Shown here in pieces: positions 46,925 through 58,725 of a stretch of DNA of 64,000 bases (position 1 is its first letter; every line of letters begins with the position of its first letter). The notes beneath the pieces were generated by a model. That model was not told where the DNA came from. It saw only the letters and a program-made list of their open reading frames with translations, and ran no database searches. A program made the translations under genes and the position numbers. Origin of the DNA: Takakia lepidozioides (taxonomy: Eukaryota; Streptophyta; Takakiopsida; Takakiales; Takakiaceae); NCBI GenBank assembly GCA_030704615.1, contig CM060731.1, positions 12,400,001 through 12,464,000 on the forward strand. Reading direction: 5' to 3'.

Positions 46925-49900
46925 TTAATCAGATTGTTGTCTTGCTACCCATACAAGATCGTTGTTAACTTGCCAATGACAAATGTCACCATCCCCGGGC
47001 TTGATCTTCAAGTAAGCAAAAACGGGATGTTTTGGATTGAATTCAGTTGTGTCCAAATGACAAACTGCTGCAAGTCGAACCATAGTTCCATCATTGGCCA
47101 ATAGGGTAACATCAAAAGATTTGGTGTTTTCCAGGTTGTGACAATAATACACCATATAAGGATAGAATGTGTTGTGGCATATTACAGACTTAGCCTTTGG
47201 GTTTGTTTGCTTAGGGGAGATATTGGCAATTCTGGCAGGCTTAAAGGCAAGGTCAGTAGGTGCCCAAGAGGTAATAACCTGCACGTTACCAATCCTCAAA
47301 AAATGTCAGACAAGTAGACTAAAGTAAGTGGCTAGCACACCGCTTGAATTCATTGCATTTTGACCTTGTCCGGTATCCCTTAAAAACCTCTCCAAGTGCT
47401 TTAAAAAAATATACCTAATGACAATCAGATCCCTTACAATCATCATTACCAACAAACACAAACTCAAAATAACCAACCCATTGAACATGTCATGTCATCT
47501 ACTCCACCCCTGACCGGGGCGATAGTCGCAAGGTGAAATGGCCCTTAGTTATGCCGGTTTTGGACGTCCGGATTATTTTTAATTATTTCTCTCTCTTTCT
47601 CTTTCTTTCTCTCTAAGTGGCTAGAGAAATGTATTAATTCTGAATTAAAATCTTAAACAGTATGCCTTATAATAGTATCAATGTAGTGTAGTATCAAACA
47701 CCCATAAACAGAAATCTTACCTCAAGATCCGAAGTCCCAATAAGTGATATTACAAAATAAACCAAGTCTTTCAAAGAAGTGGCGCACAACTTCGTTTCAC
47801 CCTTTGTAGGTGGAGCTTCACAGTCTGATATTGTCTTTTTCATCTGGTTTCTCATTTTCGAGTGGACTGGAATTTTGAATGTTTGTAGTACCTTCAGTGC
47901 CAACCAATTTTTATGAACTTCCATGATTATATAGGTATGAGGTATCAAGTCTCATGTTATATTGATAAAATTGGGAGACTGATATAACTATTTTCACAAA
48001 ATTGATGCATCATTTAAACATATAATATAAATCTAATATAAAAACACTCACTTGTAAATGTGTGATGAGACAAATAAAATGTATCTATGTATATGAGAGA
48101 AAAATAGATACTTCGATTCATTTCCATCCCTATTACCTGTGACAAATCTTTGGTAGAAAATGGAAGAGCATTGGCTACTGCATGAGGTAAGAATCGATGA
48201 TAGGGGATATGATCATGCATATCAGGCGTCCCCATGTAGGCACCTTCCACTAGGTCCTTCACTTGGAAGTATTTGGTGGGCTCCACCGTGTTAGATATTA
48301 TGAGGTTTTTCTCGATATTCATCTTCGATTTCTGATCAGCTGGTTATAAAACAACAAATCACCAATTTCCAATTAATTCACAAGACAAAGATGAAAACTG
48401 TATTAGGTAGACTACTTTTTATCATGCATCTAATTTTGATGCATTTTTCTACGAATAGGACACTTTGTACATAAATTTGACAACATGACTATGTACAACA
48501 ATACCAAATCCATGGAAATTACCCAAATATTGTACCATGTAAAGTCTCTTTACGTAACTTTTGTGATTCAGCATCCGTCATTGGAACATTGACCTGATTA
48601 CATCCAATGAGAGCAAGAATATTCATGAGCATATTACTTCACATATGCTTGATATTTTGCATTATATCTTAATTTTTGTTCAATAAAGTTACACTATGTA
48701 CTATGTATATTTTTTTGTTTCTTATTTATAACAATGCTTTGAACTAAGATGCTCACATGGATCTCATCAATCTGTTCAGTCATCTTCATTTATGTTAAAT
48801 TTACAATAGTATTTAGATTTATATTTCATTCATTTCCTAATTTAACCTCTTGGGAACATTATCAAATTGATCTCATCTCAAATCATAAATGTCATCAATA
48901 ATGAGTGTTGGACTGCAGCTTACCTTTACCGTGGCAGTCACATTTATATTCTCTTTTCTATAGTAGCCCTCGTAATCCCCTGCTAGGGTAACATTTGTGT
49001 TCCTTTTCCTGTAGTAGCCTTCATAATCCCCCTCCAGGGTCACATTTGTCTGGTCTGTCTCGTAGTAGCCCCCATAATCCTCTTCTTGGGTCACATTTGT
49101 GTTCCCTTTCCTGTAGTAGCCCTCATAATCCCCTTCCAAGGTCACATTTGTCTTGTCTTTCTTGTAATAGCCCTCATATTCCCCTTCTAGACTCACATTT
49201 GTGTTCTCTTTCCTATAGTAGCCCTCGTAATCCCCTGCGAGGGTAACATTTGTGTTCCCTTTCCTGTAATAGCCTTCGTAATCCCCTTCTAGAGTCACAT
49301 TTGTCATGTCTTTCCTATAGTAGCCCTCATAGTCCTCTTCCAAGGTCATATTTGTCTTGTCTTTCCTATAATAGCCCTCATAATCCCCTTCCAAGCTGCC
49401 ATTTGTGTTCCCTTGCCTGTAATAGCCCTCGTAATCCCCTTCCAAAGTCACACTTGTCTTATTTTTCCTATAATAGCCTTCATAATCCCCTTCCAAAGTT
49501 ACATTTGTCTTGTCTTTCCTATAGTAGCCCTCATAATCCTCTGCCAGAGTCTCATTTGTATTCGTATTCATACGATCGTGAAGACCCTGCTTGTCGAGAC
49601 TTGAATGAATCTCTTCACCATTTTTTTTTTTCCCCCCAACTGTCATATCAGATGTTTTCTTGAAGCTGTTGCATTCAACCAAAAAAAACTTGGGTCACAT
49701 CAAACTCAATGGTTGAAAAAATCTAAGTTGAAGGTTTTTTCTGAGATAATAAAGATTAGTTGAATTCTAAAGAACAGGTCAAATGATTTGAAATACAGAT
49801 GTCATAACATTATTTTTTTTAAATCTACAATTTTAATCTTTCACAAATCTTATAATAATACCTTTGAGTTGTTGATAGTTGTTGTGTCATAAGTAAGCTT

Positions 49901-50315
49901 GGATTGCACCACAAATTTGCAGCTTTGCAAAACTCAAAGCTTTTGAAAGAACCACTTTTGATGCTCTCAATGAAATGTAATGCTTTTGATGAGTTCAAAA
50001 TAGACAAACGGTCCAACAAAATAGACGGCATGGTGACATTTGGAAGCTGTTGCTCCCAAAAACTCTTATCGGACTCTTGTGATTGAGCATTTGCATCCAC
50101 CACCTGTCCCATGGCCAATACATCATTGAAGAATATTTTTCAACAACATTTAACTAAACGATTCACAAATTGATGAAAAACAATTTGATTTTAAATATTC
50201 AAATTGTGAGTTATTACTGCAATAATAACAAACAGACATAAATACATACTAGGAACATAATCATGAACATGGGCAGCCTAGTAGCCAGCTGATATCTTTG
50301 AATCATGGTTGTCAT
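46925..50315 (-). CDS. BURP-domain secreted protein with twelve Tyr-rich N-glycosylation-sequon repeats
   Basis: Six exons join in phase (50250-50315, 49862-50103, 48924-49665, 48137-48331, 47721-47891, 46925-47278) to 589 residues. A signal peptide (hydrophobic core MFMIMFLV) ends near VDANA/Q. Next is the PG1-beta-like N-terminal segment FWEQQLPNVTMP...FCKAANLWC. Residues about 141-344 are twelve 17-residue repeats of type DYEGYYRKxNTNVTLEG. The BURP domain (about 351-589) has FQVKDLVEGAYM, CEAPPTKGETKLCATS and the diagnostic CH-x10-CH-x25-CH-x25-CH, with CH at 506, 518, 545 and 572. BURP/PG1-beta proteins are apoplastic and act on cell-wall pectin or in stress responses. The start is the first ATG of a signal peptide. 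No stop or frameshift was found. Confidence 0.92.
48942..49553 (-). repeat. 51-bp coding minisatellite in the BURP gene (12 units)
   Basis: Twelve in-frame 51-bp units encode D/EYEGYY-(R/K)K-x-NTNVTL-xG. Each unit keeps an N-x-S/T sequon (mostly NVT, also NKT, NMT, NGS and NVS) and the acidic Tyr cluster. Silent differences between units are frequent while the sequon and tyrosines are kept, so the array is under protein-level constraint. One unit is atypical (DYGGYYETDQ). Confidence 0.9.
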
Positions 50316-52049
50316 GGATGTACACTTGAAGCCACTCCAAATAAGACTATTGTGTATAATAACAATGATGCAGGCAAGAACTAAGTTGTGCTCTCATCCA
50401 TTTTGAGTATAAGCAACTTATATCTCCTTGCTCATGCTCCTTTCAGTTCCCACGTCGTCTTTTGCCTTTGGGGTCGAGAGACACCATATTTTACGCTTCT
50501 TTCTGGAGGCATCATATATATATTCACCATGGCCTTGTGCATATACTTGGAATTAGTACATAAAAATGCCAAGAAAAGACCCTATTTTTGGAGAGCCCAT
50601 ACTATGACATCAACAATTACGGGTTCAGACAACCAATAATCAGCAGGACACTGATGCCAAAAGTAAGTTAATAATTGCCAGTATTTATGTATACTTGAAA
50701 TAAGCTGATTGTTTTCTAATAATAATTTTTTCCTCTAATGTTTTATCTTTCCTTGCAAAGTCAATAATGACAAAGCAAATCTGAAAAGAAGTGAAATATT
50801 ATATATTTGTTTTTTATTTAAATGTTAGACAATAGAATGTATAAAATGGGTTATTCTTCCTCCTCTTTGTAGGGTCTGAATTGTGAGCTATCGCTCCTCC
50901 AGGTTTCCCTTTAAGGGGGGGGGGGGGGGGGAATACAAAATACAAAATACAAAATACAAAAGAAAAATACATTTTTTAATAAATAAATAATTTTAAAAAT
51001 TATTTGATGTCATTCAATCCATTTATCTCAAAGTGTATAATTTTCAAATAAATATATCAGCATCAGATCAAGAAATATCTCATGAGCATATGTATTTATA
51101 ATATTTATTCTCTAAAAAATAGTGCTATAAATTTTGTCCGGAAGCTGCATATTTTGGACTGTTTTCAAGTTCAAATATTTTATGTTCAACTACAATGTGT
51201 GCAACCCAAGTCCAACAATATTCAAGTCCAACAATATTCAAAATATTGTTGGACCATGACCAAAAACATTTGGTGTGGCAGCTAGCCACCGGTCTTATCT
51301 ATGTTTTGCTTTCAGAGGACTTCATGTAGTTTATCATGAGTCATGACCGATGTAAGTAGTTGATTTTTTGTCCTACTTTGAAGTATAAAATAGTCAAATA
51401 TAACTCGGTAGGTTGATGATATTCTATTTGCAAAATCTTGAAATATTTTTTTGAAGATTCTATTCATAGGTCTCTTTCTTTTTCTCAACAAATTTACTAG
51501 GGAGGAAAAAAAATCTAGAGGTAACCCATTCTTTTTTCCTCTTTTTGCACCCGGGTTCTTTATACCGTTGGAAAGCCCTCGATGAATAGAGGTGCATCGA
51601 GGTGGTTTCATAATTTTGGACATGCGGTGTGGGAGTTATTGAATTTTACGTATTTTCGTCACTGAAAATTGATGAAAATCGCAAATTGGGTTTTTTGGAA
51701 CATAAAATGACAATGCAATATCTACTCAACGGCACAGGTCACACTACTGTTGAAAATCTGCATTTATAGCGAAGCACCTAAAATTACAAATATTTTTAAT
51801 TAAAAAAAATATAATTACTTATGCGAGTAGGTCCTTACTGCATACGCCAAATGACTACCAACTTTTACAAAGTTTGAATTGTTTCTAGATGAAGGACCGC
51901 AAATCATCATTTTTTTCAAAATTCATAATTGTCTCTTTGCAGAATTGTGAGGCACCCCGCTACAATGGAAGAGAAAACCACACAAAGCCCATGAAGAAAA
52001 CGCCAAGATTATTATCTAACCTCCAATATTATATTTATTGGCACTTGGT
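50316..52049. other. Upstream of the BURP gene; low complexity and an old repeat
   Basis: It contains a poly-G tract at about 50917-50932 followed by (ATACAAA)n, a 16-bp direct duplication (gtccaacaatattcaa near 51210-51241), and the second copy of the dispersed repeat at 51561-51740. No gene was recognised. Confidence 0.5.
51561..51740. repeat. Dispersed repeat, copy 2 (first copy near 1.5 kb)
   Basis: It is homologous in ordered blocks to 1489-1680 (taccg, aagccctcgatgaa, aggtgca, tcataattttggac, tgcggtgt). Orientation is the same. The family is not identified. Confidence 0.5.
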
Positions 52050-52059
52050 CATCTCAAAT

Positions 52060-53961
52060 CAGGGTTGCTTTTCCGTGAGCCTGTGAGCCCAGGAGCCCGT
52101 GAGCCAAGCATAGGCTCATGCCATGTCTACATAGAATTCCAAACTTGTAGGGCTTATTTCCGCAGGAGGCGCCTATTTCCGCGGATTGATTAACCATTTT
52201 CAGTCATTACATCTATTACATCCATTCCATCCATTCCATCCATCTGTTTCATCTATTTAGACATGGTTTACATACCAAGTCCTTGCATGCTAAGAAATGG
52301 ATGAATGTCGTTGTATTTGAATGGAACATTATCCGGATGTCCAGGATGAAATAGTCAATGTGGATGCATAGTCCTCTGCGTAGATGAATGTGGCTACGTC
52401 GTGTGTGTACGTACATATGCAATCTCGCCAGATGTACACACCCAATAATGCATATGCAATCATAGACGGAAAGAATCTGATACAGGCAAGGAGATGGACA
52501 GACAGGGAAGGAAAGACAATGGTGGACGCTAGAGGGGTGGACTGGGCAGTGTCTCTAGAGGTTGATTGTTTGAGAGAGTTAGCAGGAAGACAAAGTCGTG
52601 GAGTTTCTTTGCAGCAGGCCATCCTCAGCAGAAATAAATCTCAAAACAGTTTCCTCGAGTTTTTTTTTCTTTTCTTTTCCCCACAAAACAAGGGACAATG
52701 GCCCTCAATATTTCGTATGCGCCGGCGCATGCCAGACAAGAGTGTTTGTTTTTAAAACAAAAACAAAATTAAAAAAAAAAATTTAAACAAATTTACAAAA
52801 CAGGGGAGAGTGGCCGTCATATTTCGTATGCGTCGACGCATACCAGACAACAGTGTTTTGTTTTTATTTTGTTTTTAATATTTGTTTTTAATTTTAATTT
52901 TAATTTTTTCTTACAAAACATGCGACAGTGGCCCTCATATGCGCCGGCGCATAGCAGACAACAGTGTATTTTTAAAAAACAAATTTTTATTTTTATTTTT
53001 TGTTTTACAAAACAGGGACCAGTGGCCCTCATATTTCGTATGCGCTAGCACATAACAGACAACAATGTTTTGTTTTCAAAAAATATTTTTTAATATATTT
53101 TTTTAATTTTTTTAACTTTTTGTTTTACAAAACATGGGACAGTGGCCCTCATATGCGCGGGCGCATTTCAGACAACAGTGTTTTTTTTAAAACAATATTT
53201 TTTTAATTTTTTCATTGTTTTAATTTTTGTTTTGCAAAACAGGGGACAGTGGCCCTCATATTTCATATGCGCCGGCGCATACCAGACAAGAGTGTTTTGT
53301 TTTATTTTTTAAAAATATTTGTTTTTAATTCATTTTATTTTATTTGTTTTACAAAACAGGGGACAATGGCCCTCATCTTTCGTATGCGCCGGCGCATACC
53401 AGACAGCAGTGTTTTGTTTTATATTTGTATAATTTATTATTTATTTTATTTTTAATTTTCTAACAAAACAGGGGACAGTGGCCCTCATATGCGCAGGCGC
53501 ATATCAAACAACAATGTTTTGTTTTTCAATATATATATATATATATACAAAACAGGGGACAGTGGCCCTCATATTTCGTATACGCCCGTGCATACCAAAC
53601 AATAGGTAGTGTTTTTTCAAAAACACTTATAATTGTTTTTTATTATTTATTTATTTTTGTTTTTTGTTTTTCAAAACAAAGGACAGTGGCCCTCATATTT
53701 CGTATGCACCGGCGCATACCTGACAACAGTGTTTTTTTAATTTAATTAATTAATTTTTATTCTTACAAAACAGAGACAGTGACCCTCATATTGTCATTTT
53801 TTGGCTTCCTCGGATATAGGGTTGTTATGCAGCAATCCGCGGAAATACGTCCCATTTCTTAATGTTTTGACGACCCATCCATGCTCATAATTATATATAA
53901 TTTATATTAGGGGCTCACGATTTCCAGCTCACGGCTCACCGCTCACGGTTTAGCATCCCTG
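52060..53961. mobile_element. 1.9-kb non-autonomous DNA transposon, MULE-like, with internal tandem array
   Basis: The left end CAGGGTTGCTTTTCCGTGAG and the right end read inward, CAGGGATGCTAAACCGTGAG, are inverted repeats flanked by a perfect 10-bp duplication CATCTCAAAT at 52050-52059 and 53962-53971. Subterminal GTGAGCC repeats lie at both ends. A second inverted pair, atttccgcggattg (near 52182) and caatccgcggaaat (near 53842), lies further in. The 9-11-bp duplication length fits Mutator-like elements better than hAT (8 bp), although the CAGGG end is more hAT-like. It has no transposase; the centre is the palindrome array at 52680-53810. Confidence 0.8.
52680..53810. repeat. Array of about ten palindrome-centred units
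   Basis: Ten units, 84-120 bp apart, plus a final partial one, share acaaaacaggggacagtggccctcat (written as variants), a palindromic core ATGCGCCGGCGCAT and accagacaacagtgttttgt. Cores start near 52716, 52826, 52938, 53036, 53150, 53264, 53381, 53488, 53577 and 53701. Unit arms acaaaaca and tgttttgt are complementary, so each unit can fold into a long hairpin. Spacers are variable A/T runs. The array is confined to the 1.9-kb transposon. Confidence 0.85.
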
Positions 53962-54025
53962 CATCTCAAATGGCATCTATGCATCTGAACTGACATAATC
54001 CTAGCCGACCCACATTGGAATTGTT

Positions 54026-55665
54026 TTGCAGTTGGAGGAAAGGGCCCAGTCTGTTCTACTTACGCAGCTGGCTGACTATGGCATCACCATGACAACACCA
54101 AAGGTCACCTTCCAAGCATACATGCGGAAATGGAGAGCCACAGTGTGGCAATCGTGTTTCTTCAAGGAGTTCAACGAGGAGGGTGGGATCAGTCGAACAA
54201 ATGAGCTTGACCAGCAAGTAGTCACCTCACGTCATAGGCTTTGCTGCAATGCCAAAATTCCTGATGGACGCGCGGAATGCCAGCCCTCCCATTACTATGC
54301 TACAGTGGCGTCAAAAGTCCCTGACCTACTGTCATCATTTTTTCCACAAAGGCTATATTTCTCAGCTAAGATCCAATGGCCACTGCTGTAGGTACAGTGC
54401 TAGATCCCCGATTTCAACGTTATTCATTTGATTGTGCCTATGACACTAGCTATTGCTAGTCAACCTCATTATCGCATCTTTATAAGTTATGATACTCTTA
54501 CCAACTCACTACAAGTACTATTAAACCAAGAGGATCAATCTGCCACGTCAACTACCATTCTCAAATACAACTGAATCACATCGTAAACTAGATAATAATC
54601 AAAAGCACAAGTTTTTTAACGTATTTCAAGCAGTCCATGTACTATTTGAAAGCAGATTTAACTTAGTTAGAGTCCAAGCTCCACCCACTATCTCACTCCC
54701 GTCCGTACTGATTTTTCTCTTGCCAGCCACCTTTGCTTGCCGCTTTGTTGGGTCACATGAATTTCTGACGGCCCAAGACCTTGTTGTCAAGTTTCTTCAA
54801 ACATGCTGGTGAATATATTCATGAATCGTGGGGGACGAAGAAGGCTTTCCCCAAAGAAAGACCTGCATCCAACCTCACCAAAGGATGACTTTGTTGCTGG
54901 TACATGTCTCATGCAAAGGCCTATGGGTTCATCCAAAACCAGTGGGAGGAGGGATTTGTTTGTAGTTCCTTTTTGCTTGCCAAACACATTCCAGATGAGA
55001 ACATGTACCTGCCCGATACTCCCGGAGGCACCACAAAATATGTTATCGCCATATAGATAAGACATTCACCATTCATAATCCGGACTCAAAGTGGGTTTGT
55101 TGTGATTGCCCTTGGGCCCAGAAAGGCAATATGTGTGCACACCAAGTAAAAGTTCTAAAGATGCTTCACCCTCATCTTAAGGATGGGCTCATCACTAAGT
55201 TCTGTGGATCTCTCCCGGGTACAATTCTACAGTGGCTTTTTGAATTTGGTGACATGCCTAATTCAATCCCGCTCTTCTGTCATTTTGTCTTCCCAAACTC
55301 CTCCCTTCTATGTCTCAGAAAAGTCCCGTCACTGCAAGTCCCTTGCACAACCTCGTTGCCTTAATTTCAACAGAATGAAAAAATATATTTTTGAATTGAC
55401 AAAAGACAATGGTATCCTCCAGCACCATCTCCTTGCCTTGGTAAGAGCTGCAAAGGAAAGGTTCTTGACTCGAGTGCAATGATGGAGGAGGGGCTTCAAT
55501 ACGCTCATGATGAACAAATTATGACGGTTCTCAACGATGGGAATGGAAAGTCCCTTGTACACATCAAAGATTTTTGGGAGAGGCATGGGTGGACCCACAA
55601 ATCGCCCACCCTAGTCTATTCGAGGAGCAGGAGAAGATTGTACACAGGCTGAAGAAGTTGAGGTA
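54026..55665 (+). pseudogene. SWIM-type (MULE-related) transposase remnants
   Basis: At 55090-55220 the plus strand encodes WVCCDCPWAQKGNMCAHQVKVLKMLHPHLKDG and CGSLPGT. The CxCx(n)CxH spacing is a SWIM zinc finger, found in MULE and FHY3-like transposases of plants. Upstream (54026-54391, EERAQSVLLTQLADYG) and downstream (to about 55660, NDGNGKSLVHIKDFWERHGW) are protein-like pieces in other frames. Several frameshifts and stops make it non-functional. The catalytic DDE part was not recognised. It lies just outside the right end of the 1.9-kb element. Confidence 0.6.
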
Positions 55666-55935
55666 ATGCACTTCCCTTTCTGAAATTCATGTCATTCAAT
55701 TTTCCATCAATGCAATGGACATTGATTTCAACACCAATTTCATTTGTGTGTGCATGGACACGGATGGCAATACTATTGGAGCAAAGGGATTTGGGAAAGG
55801 CGGGGAAAGAAAGAGAGCTCTATATCATGGAATATGCCCACAGCTGGCTGAGTTTGCATACACTTCAATTAATCTATTACAAACTGTTTAGGTAGACATC
55901 GTACTACAATGACAGACTTCAAGGACGGAATACTC

Positions 55936-58335
55936 CAGTGTTGGGCAGATATTTGACTTTGCCTCAAACCCCCGGTGGATCCCAATCCGGATATATATAT
56001 GTGGATCTGCCGGAGGTCAAAAATTTACATATCCGCCTCCGTTAGGAACCGCCGGATATGAATAGATCGGATAACCGGATCCGGTTGAGAACCTGCGGTT
56101 TTGTTTTTCTTTTGTATTTGTTTTGATCCGGAACTAGTGGCCCACAAGAGGCAGGTTATGAACCTTTATATCCGCCCTTTGACCGGAGGTTACTAACAGG
56201 TTATGTGGTTATATAAACGATGTGGCATGAGCTGGACTTCTTCATTTCAATTCTACTCATCAGGTAGGGCAGCGCAGGATTTATGAGAGACGGCGATTGT
56301 GGATCTTGCATGGAATGGTCTCATCACGATCTTCAAGGTACGTCTTGATTATCCTTTCTTCGTTGAGTTTTGCTTCACAATGCCTCATGGAGTCCTCAAT
56401 CCTTGAGTTGTCTACAGTTATCTTATTTCTCTGAGCATTTGCAAGTTACATGCCCAGGTGACCTCTACGGTAGTTATCATCTATACGATGGACTGCTTGC
56501 AGAAATTGTTTCCTGAACATGATTACATCTCTGACCTTTCATCTTTTGTTCTAGAGTCCGAAGGTAGTGCACTATCACTTGCGCTGCAACCTTCTAACAG
56601 TATTGGCCCACCTTCCAGCAACACTACTGGCCCGTCGATATGTGATGGTCATGGGGCACAAAACAGCGGGTTGGCAATGAGTGGTGAGGGATCGCGGGAC
56701 CCAGTATTGGAGCACCAACTCAGACAACTACGACAACAGGGGGCTTTTTGGAAAGCGTTATCACCACACCTCACTAACATGGGTCTTCTTCATTGTCAAT
56801 GACAACCAAGCAGTTGACATCGAAAATCCACAGGTGATGCATTGCACAATATGTCATAATGCCATAGTGGGCCCTGCTAACTTGGCCTTGCACACTAGAT
56901 GCCGAAAATGACTTAGTACTTATAATAAGACCAATGGTATTACCCCAATGAAAAAGCATGTTGAAGTGGAGCATTTTTTACTGTCAGAGAAGTATGAGCA
57001 AGAAGTAGCAAGCCGTGTGAAAGATCCTTCGAAAAGACAACCTGCTAAAAAAAGACCTGGTTTGACACCTACATCAATATCATCTTTTTTTGGAGCGGTT
57101 GACCCTTTTAAGAATGATCACGAGGTTCAGAAAGCCTTCCTAGAAGATTTGGTACTATTTGTCATCAAAAGTTATATGCCTTTGAGAACTGTTGAATCAA
57201 TTTGGCTTCAAAGGATGGCACTTCGGTTGTGTCCTAGGGTAGTTTTCCCATCGCGTAAGGTCTTTACAGATAAAGTGCTAAGATTAGTGGAGCGCACAAC
57301 ACAAACTTACCTCATCCCTGCTCTGACTACTTGTTTATCAGCGAGTGCAAGCTTTGATTTATGGATGTCTAAAGGAGCACATGACGTGTTTGCTCTTGTT
57401 GTGAATTTCCTGACGATTGACTGGGAGCCCAAACATGTAATGCTTGGCATGTTTGAAGCAACACATACTACAGGGCTTGGTTATCAAGTTGCGGGCCCTA
57501 CTTGACAAATTATCACTGATAAAAAAGATAATATGTTATGTCAAAGATGAGGGCAACAACCTCTCAACTATGACACAAGCATTGAGGTCAGTGGTTTCAT
57601 GTGAAAGCTTGGAGGTGACTGAGTCTTTTCAAGGCTTTTGCTTTGGACATGCTATGTCCAAGGCATGCCAGTACGCTACAAACGATGAGAAGATTTGTGG
57701 AGGCATGACATATGTATCCATCAAGACTGCCTAAACGGACATTCAAAAGTGTATTACGTGGCCGAAAAAATCTGGGAAGGGGCGACAGGAGTGGGACTTG
57801 GCTTGCATTGGTTCAGGCATACCACCTCAAAAATTAAATACTCAAGACAAGGTACAATTCTTTCTGATCCATCACTGAATATTTTTTTGTAATTATGGTT
57901 ATTAATGATTACACAATAATTTATAATTCTCTATCAATTGTGGGTGCACATTTGCATCTCGAGTTATGATGTTTGAAGATGCCATACGGTTTAGGGCTCC
58001 AATTCACTTGTGTTATGATCGACAAACACTTGCCTTAGCGGCTCAAATTCCTACTGCCAAGACATGGGCTGTAGCAGAGACAATTGTGAATTAAACGATG
58101 TCACCCATCGTCACGGTGTGTATGTTGAATCAAAGCCATGGCCACTGGTTATTATCTGATGCTTTGAATGTTGCAATTACCATGACCCTGCAGTTGCAAC
58201 AAGAAATATCTTATAGACCCATCAACCTTGCCCACTTTCAACTCCATGATTTTGATGGAGAATTGGCTGAAATGTCAGCTCACACAAAACAAGTAATTAT
58301 CAAATATGTTTTTCATTTTTTCTGACATTTATGGG
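55936..58335 (+). mobile_element. hAT transposon, family B, 3'-truncated by a gypsy fragment
   Basis: The left terminus CAGTGTTGGGCAGATATTT begins at 55936. A subterminal region rich in ggatat/ccggat repeats (55970-56200) follows, then a transposase on the same strand. The element stops near 58335, where chromovirus integrase sequence begins, so the right end and target duplication are lost. The same terminus occurs alone at 26713. Confidence 0.7.
56458..58325 (+). pseudogene. hAT transposase (family B), degraded
   Basis: Segments in changing frames align with the family A transposase at 13398-15768: a BED zinc finger (HCTICHNAIVGPANLALH near 56840, KKHVEVEH near 56950), ASFDLWMSKGAHDVFALVVNF with the first catalytic Asp (near 57355), CYVKDEGNNLSTM with the second (near 57545), FCFGHAMSKACQYATND, and NQSHGHWLLSDALNVAITM (near 58130). 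A frameshift near 57480, stops, and the missing C-terminal dimerisation domain make it inactive. The two families are clearly homologous but diverged. Confidence 0.8.
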
Positions 58336-58339
58336 CAAT

Positions 58340-58692
58340 TATAGGTTATGAATGAGGATGTGTATAAATTGGAGCTGTCGGCAAATAGCAAGGTGCATCC
58401 GGTATTCTACGTCTCCCTTTTGAAGCCTTACTTCAAAGATGAAGCGCGTCCGAATCGGCATCAAGTGTTGCGTCCGCCACCTGTGCTGTTGGATCATGAA
58501 AATGAACATGAGTACGAGGTGGAGGCAGTGCTTAAGTCGAGGAGGTTCAAGAATCGAGAAACGGGGTATCTCGTGAAATGGAAGGGCTATCATCAAGTGG
58601 AGGTAACTTGGGTGCGTGCCTCAGAAATGGGAAACGCATCCGAGGCGGTTGCAGCTTTCGAAGGGCGACTTCAAAAGCGGAAGAAGCGTTGA
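58340..58692 (+). pseudogene. Ty3/gypsy chromovirus integrase C-terminus with chromodomain, 5'-truncated
   Basis: The frame encodes VYKLELSANSKVHPVFYVSLLKPY, the end of chromovirus integrase, then a chromodomain: EYEVEAVLKSRRFKNRETGYLVKWKGYHQVEVTWV and NASEAVAAFEGR, with a stop at 58692. In chromoviruses this domain directs integration to particular chromatin. All upstream parts of the polyprotein are missing; the fragment abuts the hAT family B copy. A GA-rich polypurine-like tract (gtgggggaggaa, about 58714-58725) follows the stop as expected before a 3' LTR. Confidence 0.8.
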
Positions 58693-58725
58693 TGGGGACA
58701 TCAACCTTAGATCGTGGGGGAGGAA

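Noticed and set aside
48995-49663. Plus-strand Ser/Leu/Cys-rich open frames opposite the BURP repeats
   Set aside because: Their periodicity is the antisense image of the 51-bp coding repeat, and the minus-strand frame fits a known protein with proper splicing.
52680-53810. CRISPR-like array
   Set aside because: This is a plant nuclear sequence. The repeats are palindromic, variable in length, have A/T-run spacers rather than unique ones, and lie inside a transposon.
58098-58692. Fusion of hAT transposase with a chromodomain as a domesticated gene
   Set aside because: The two parts are in different frames with stops between them, and the chromodomain part is followed by typical retroelement 3' sequence.
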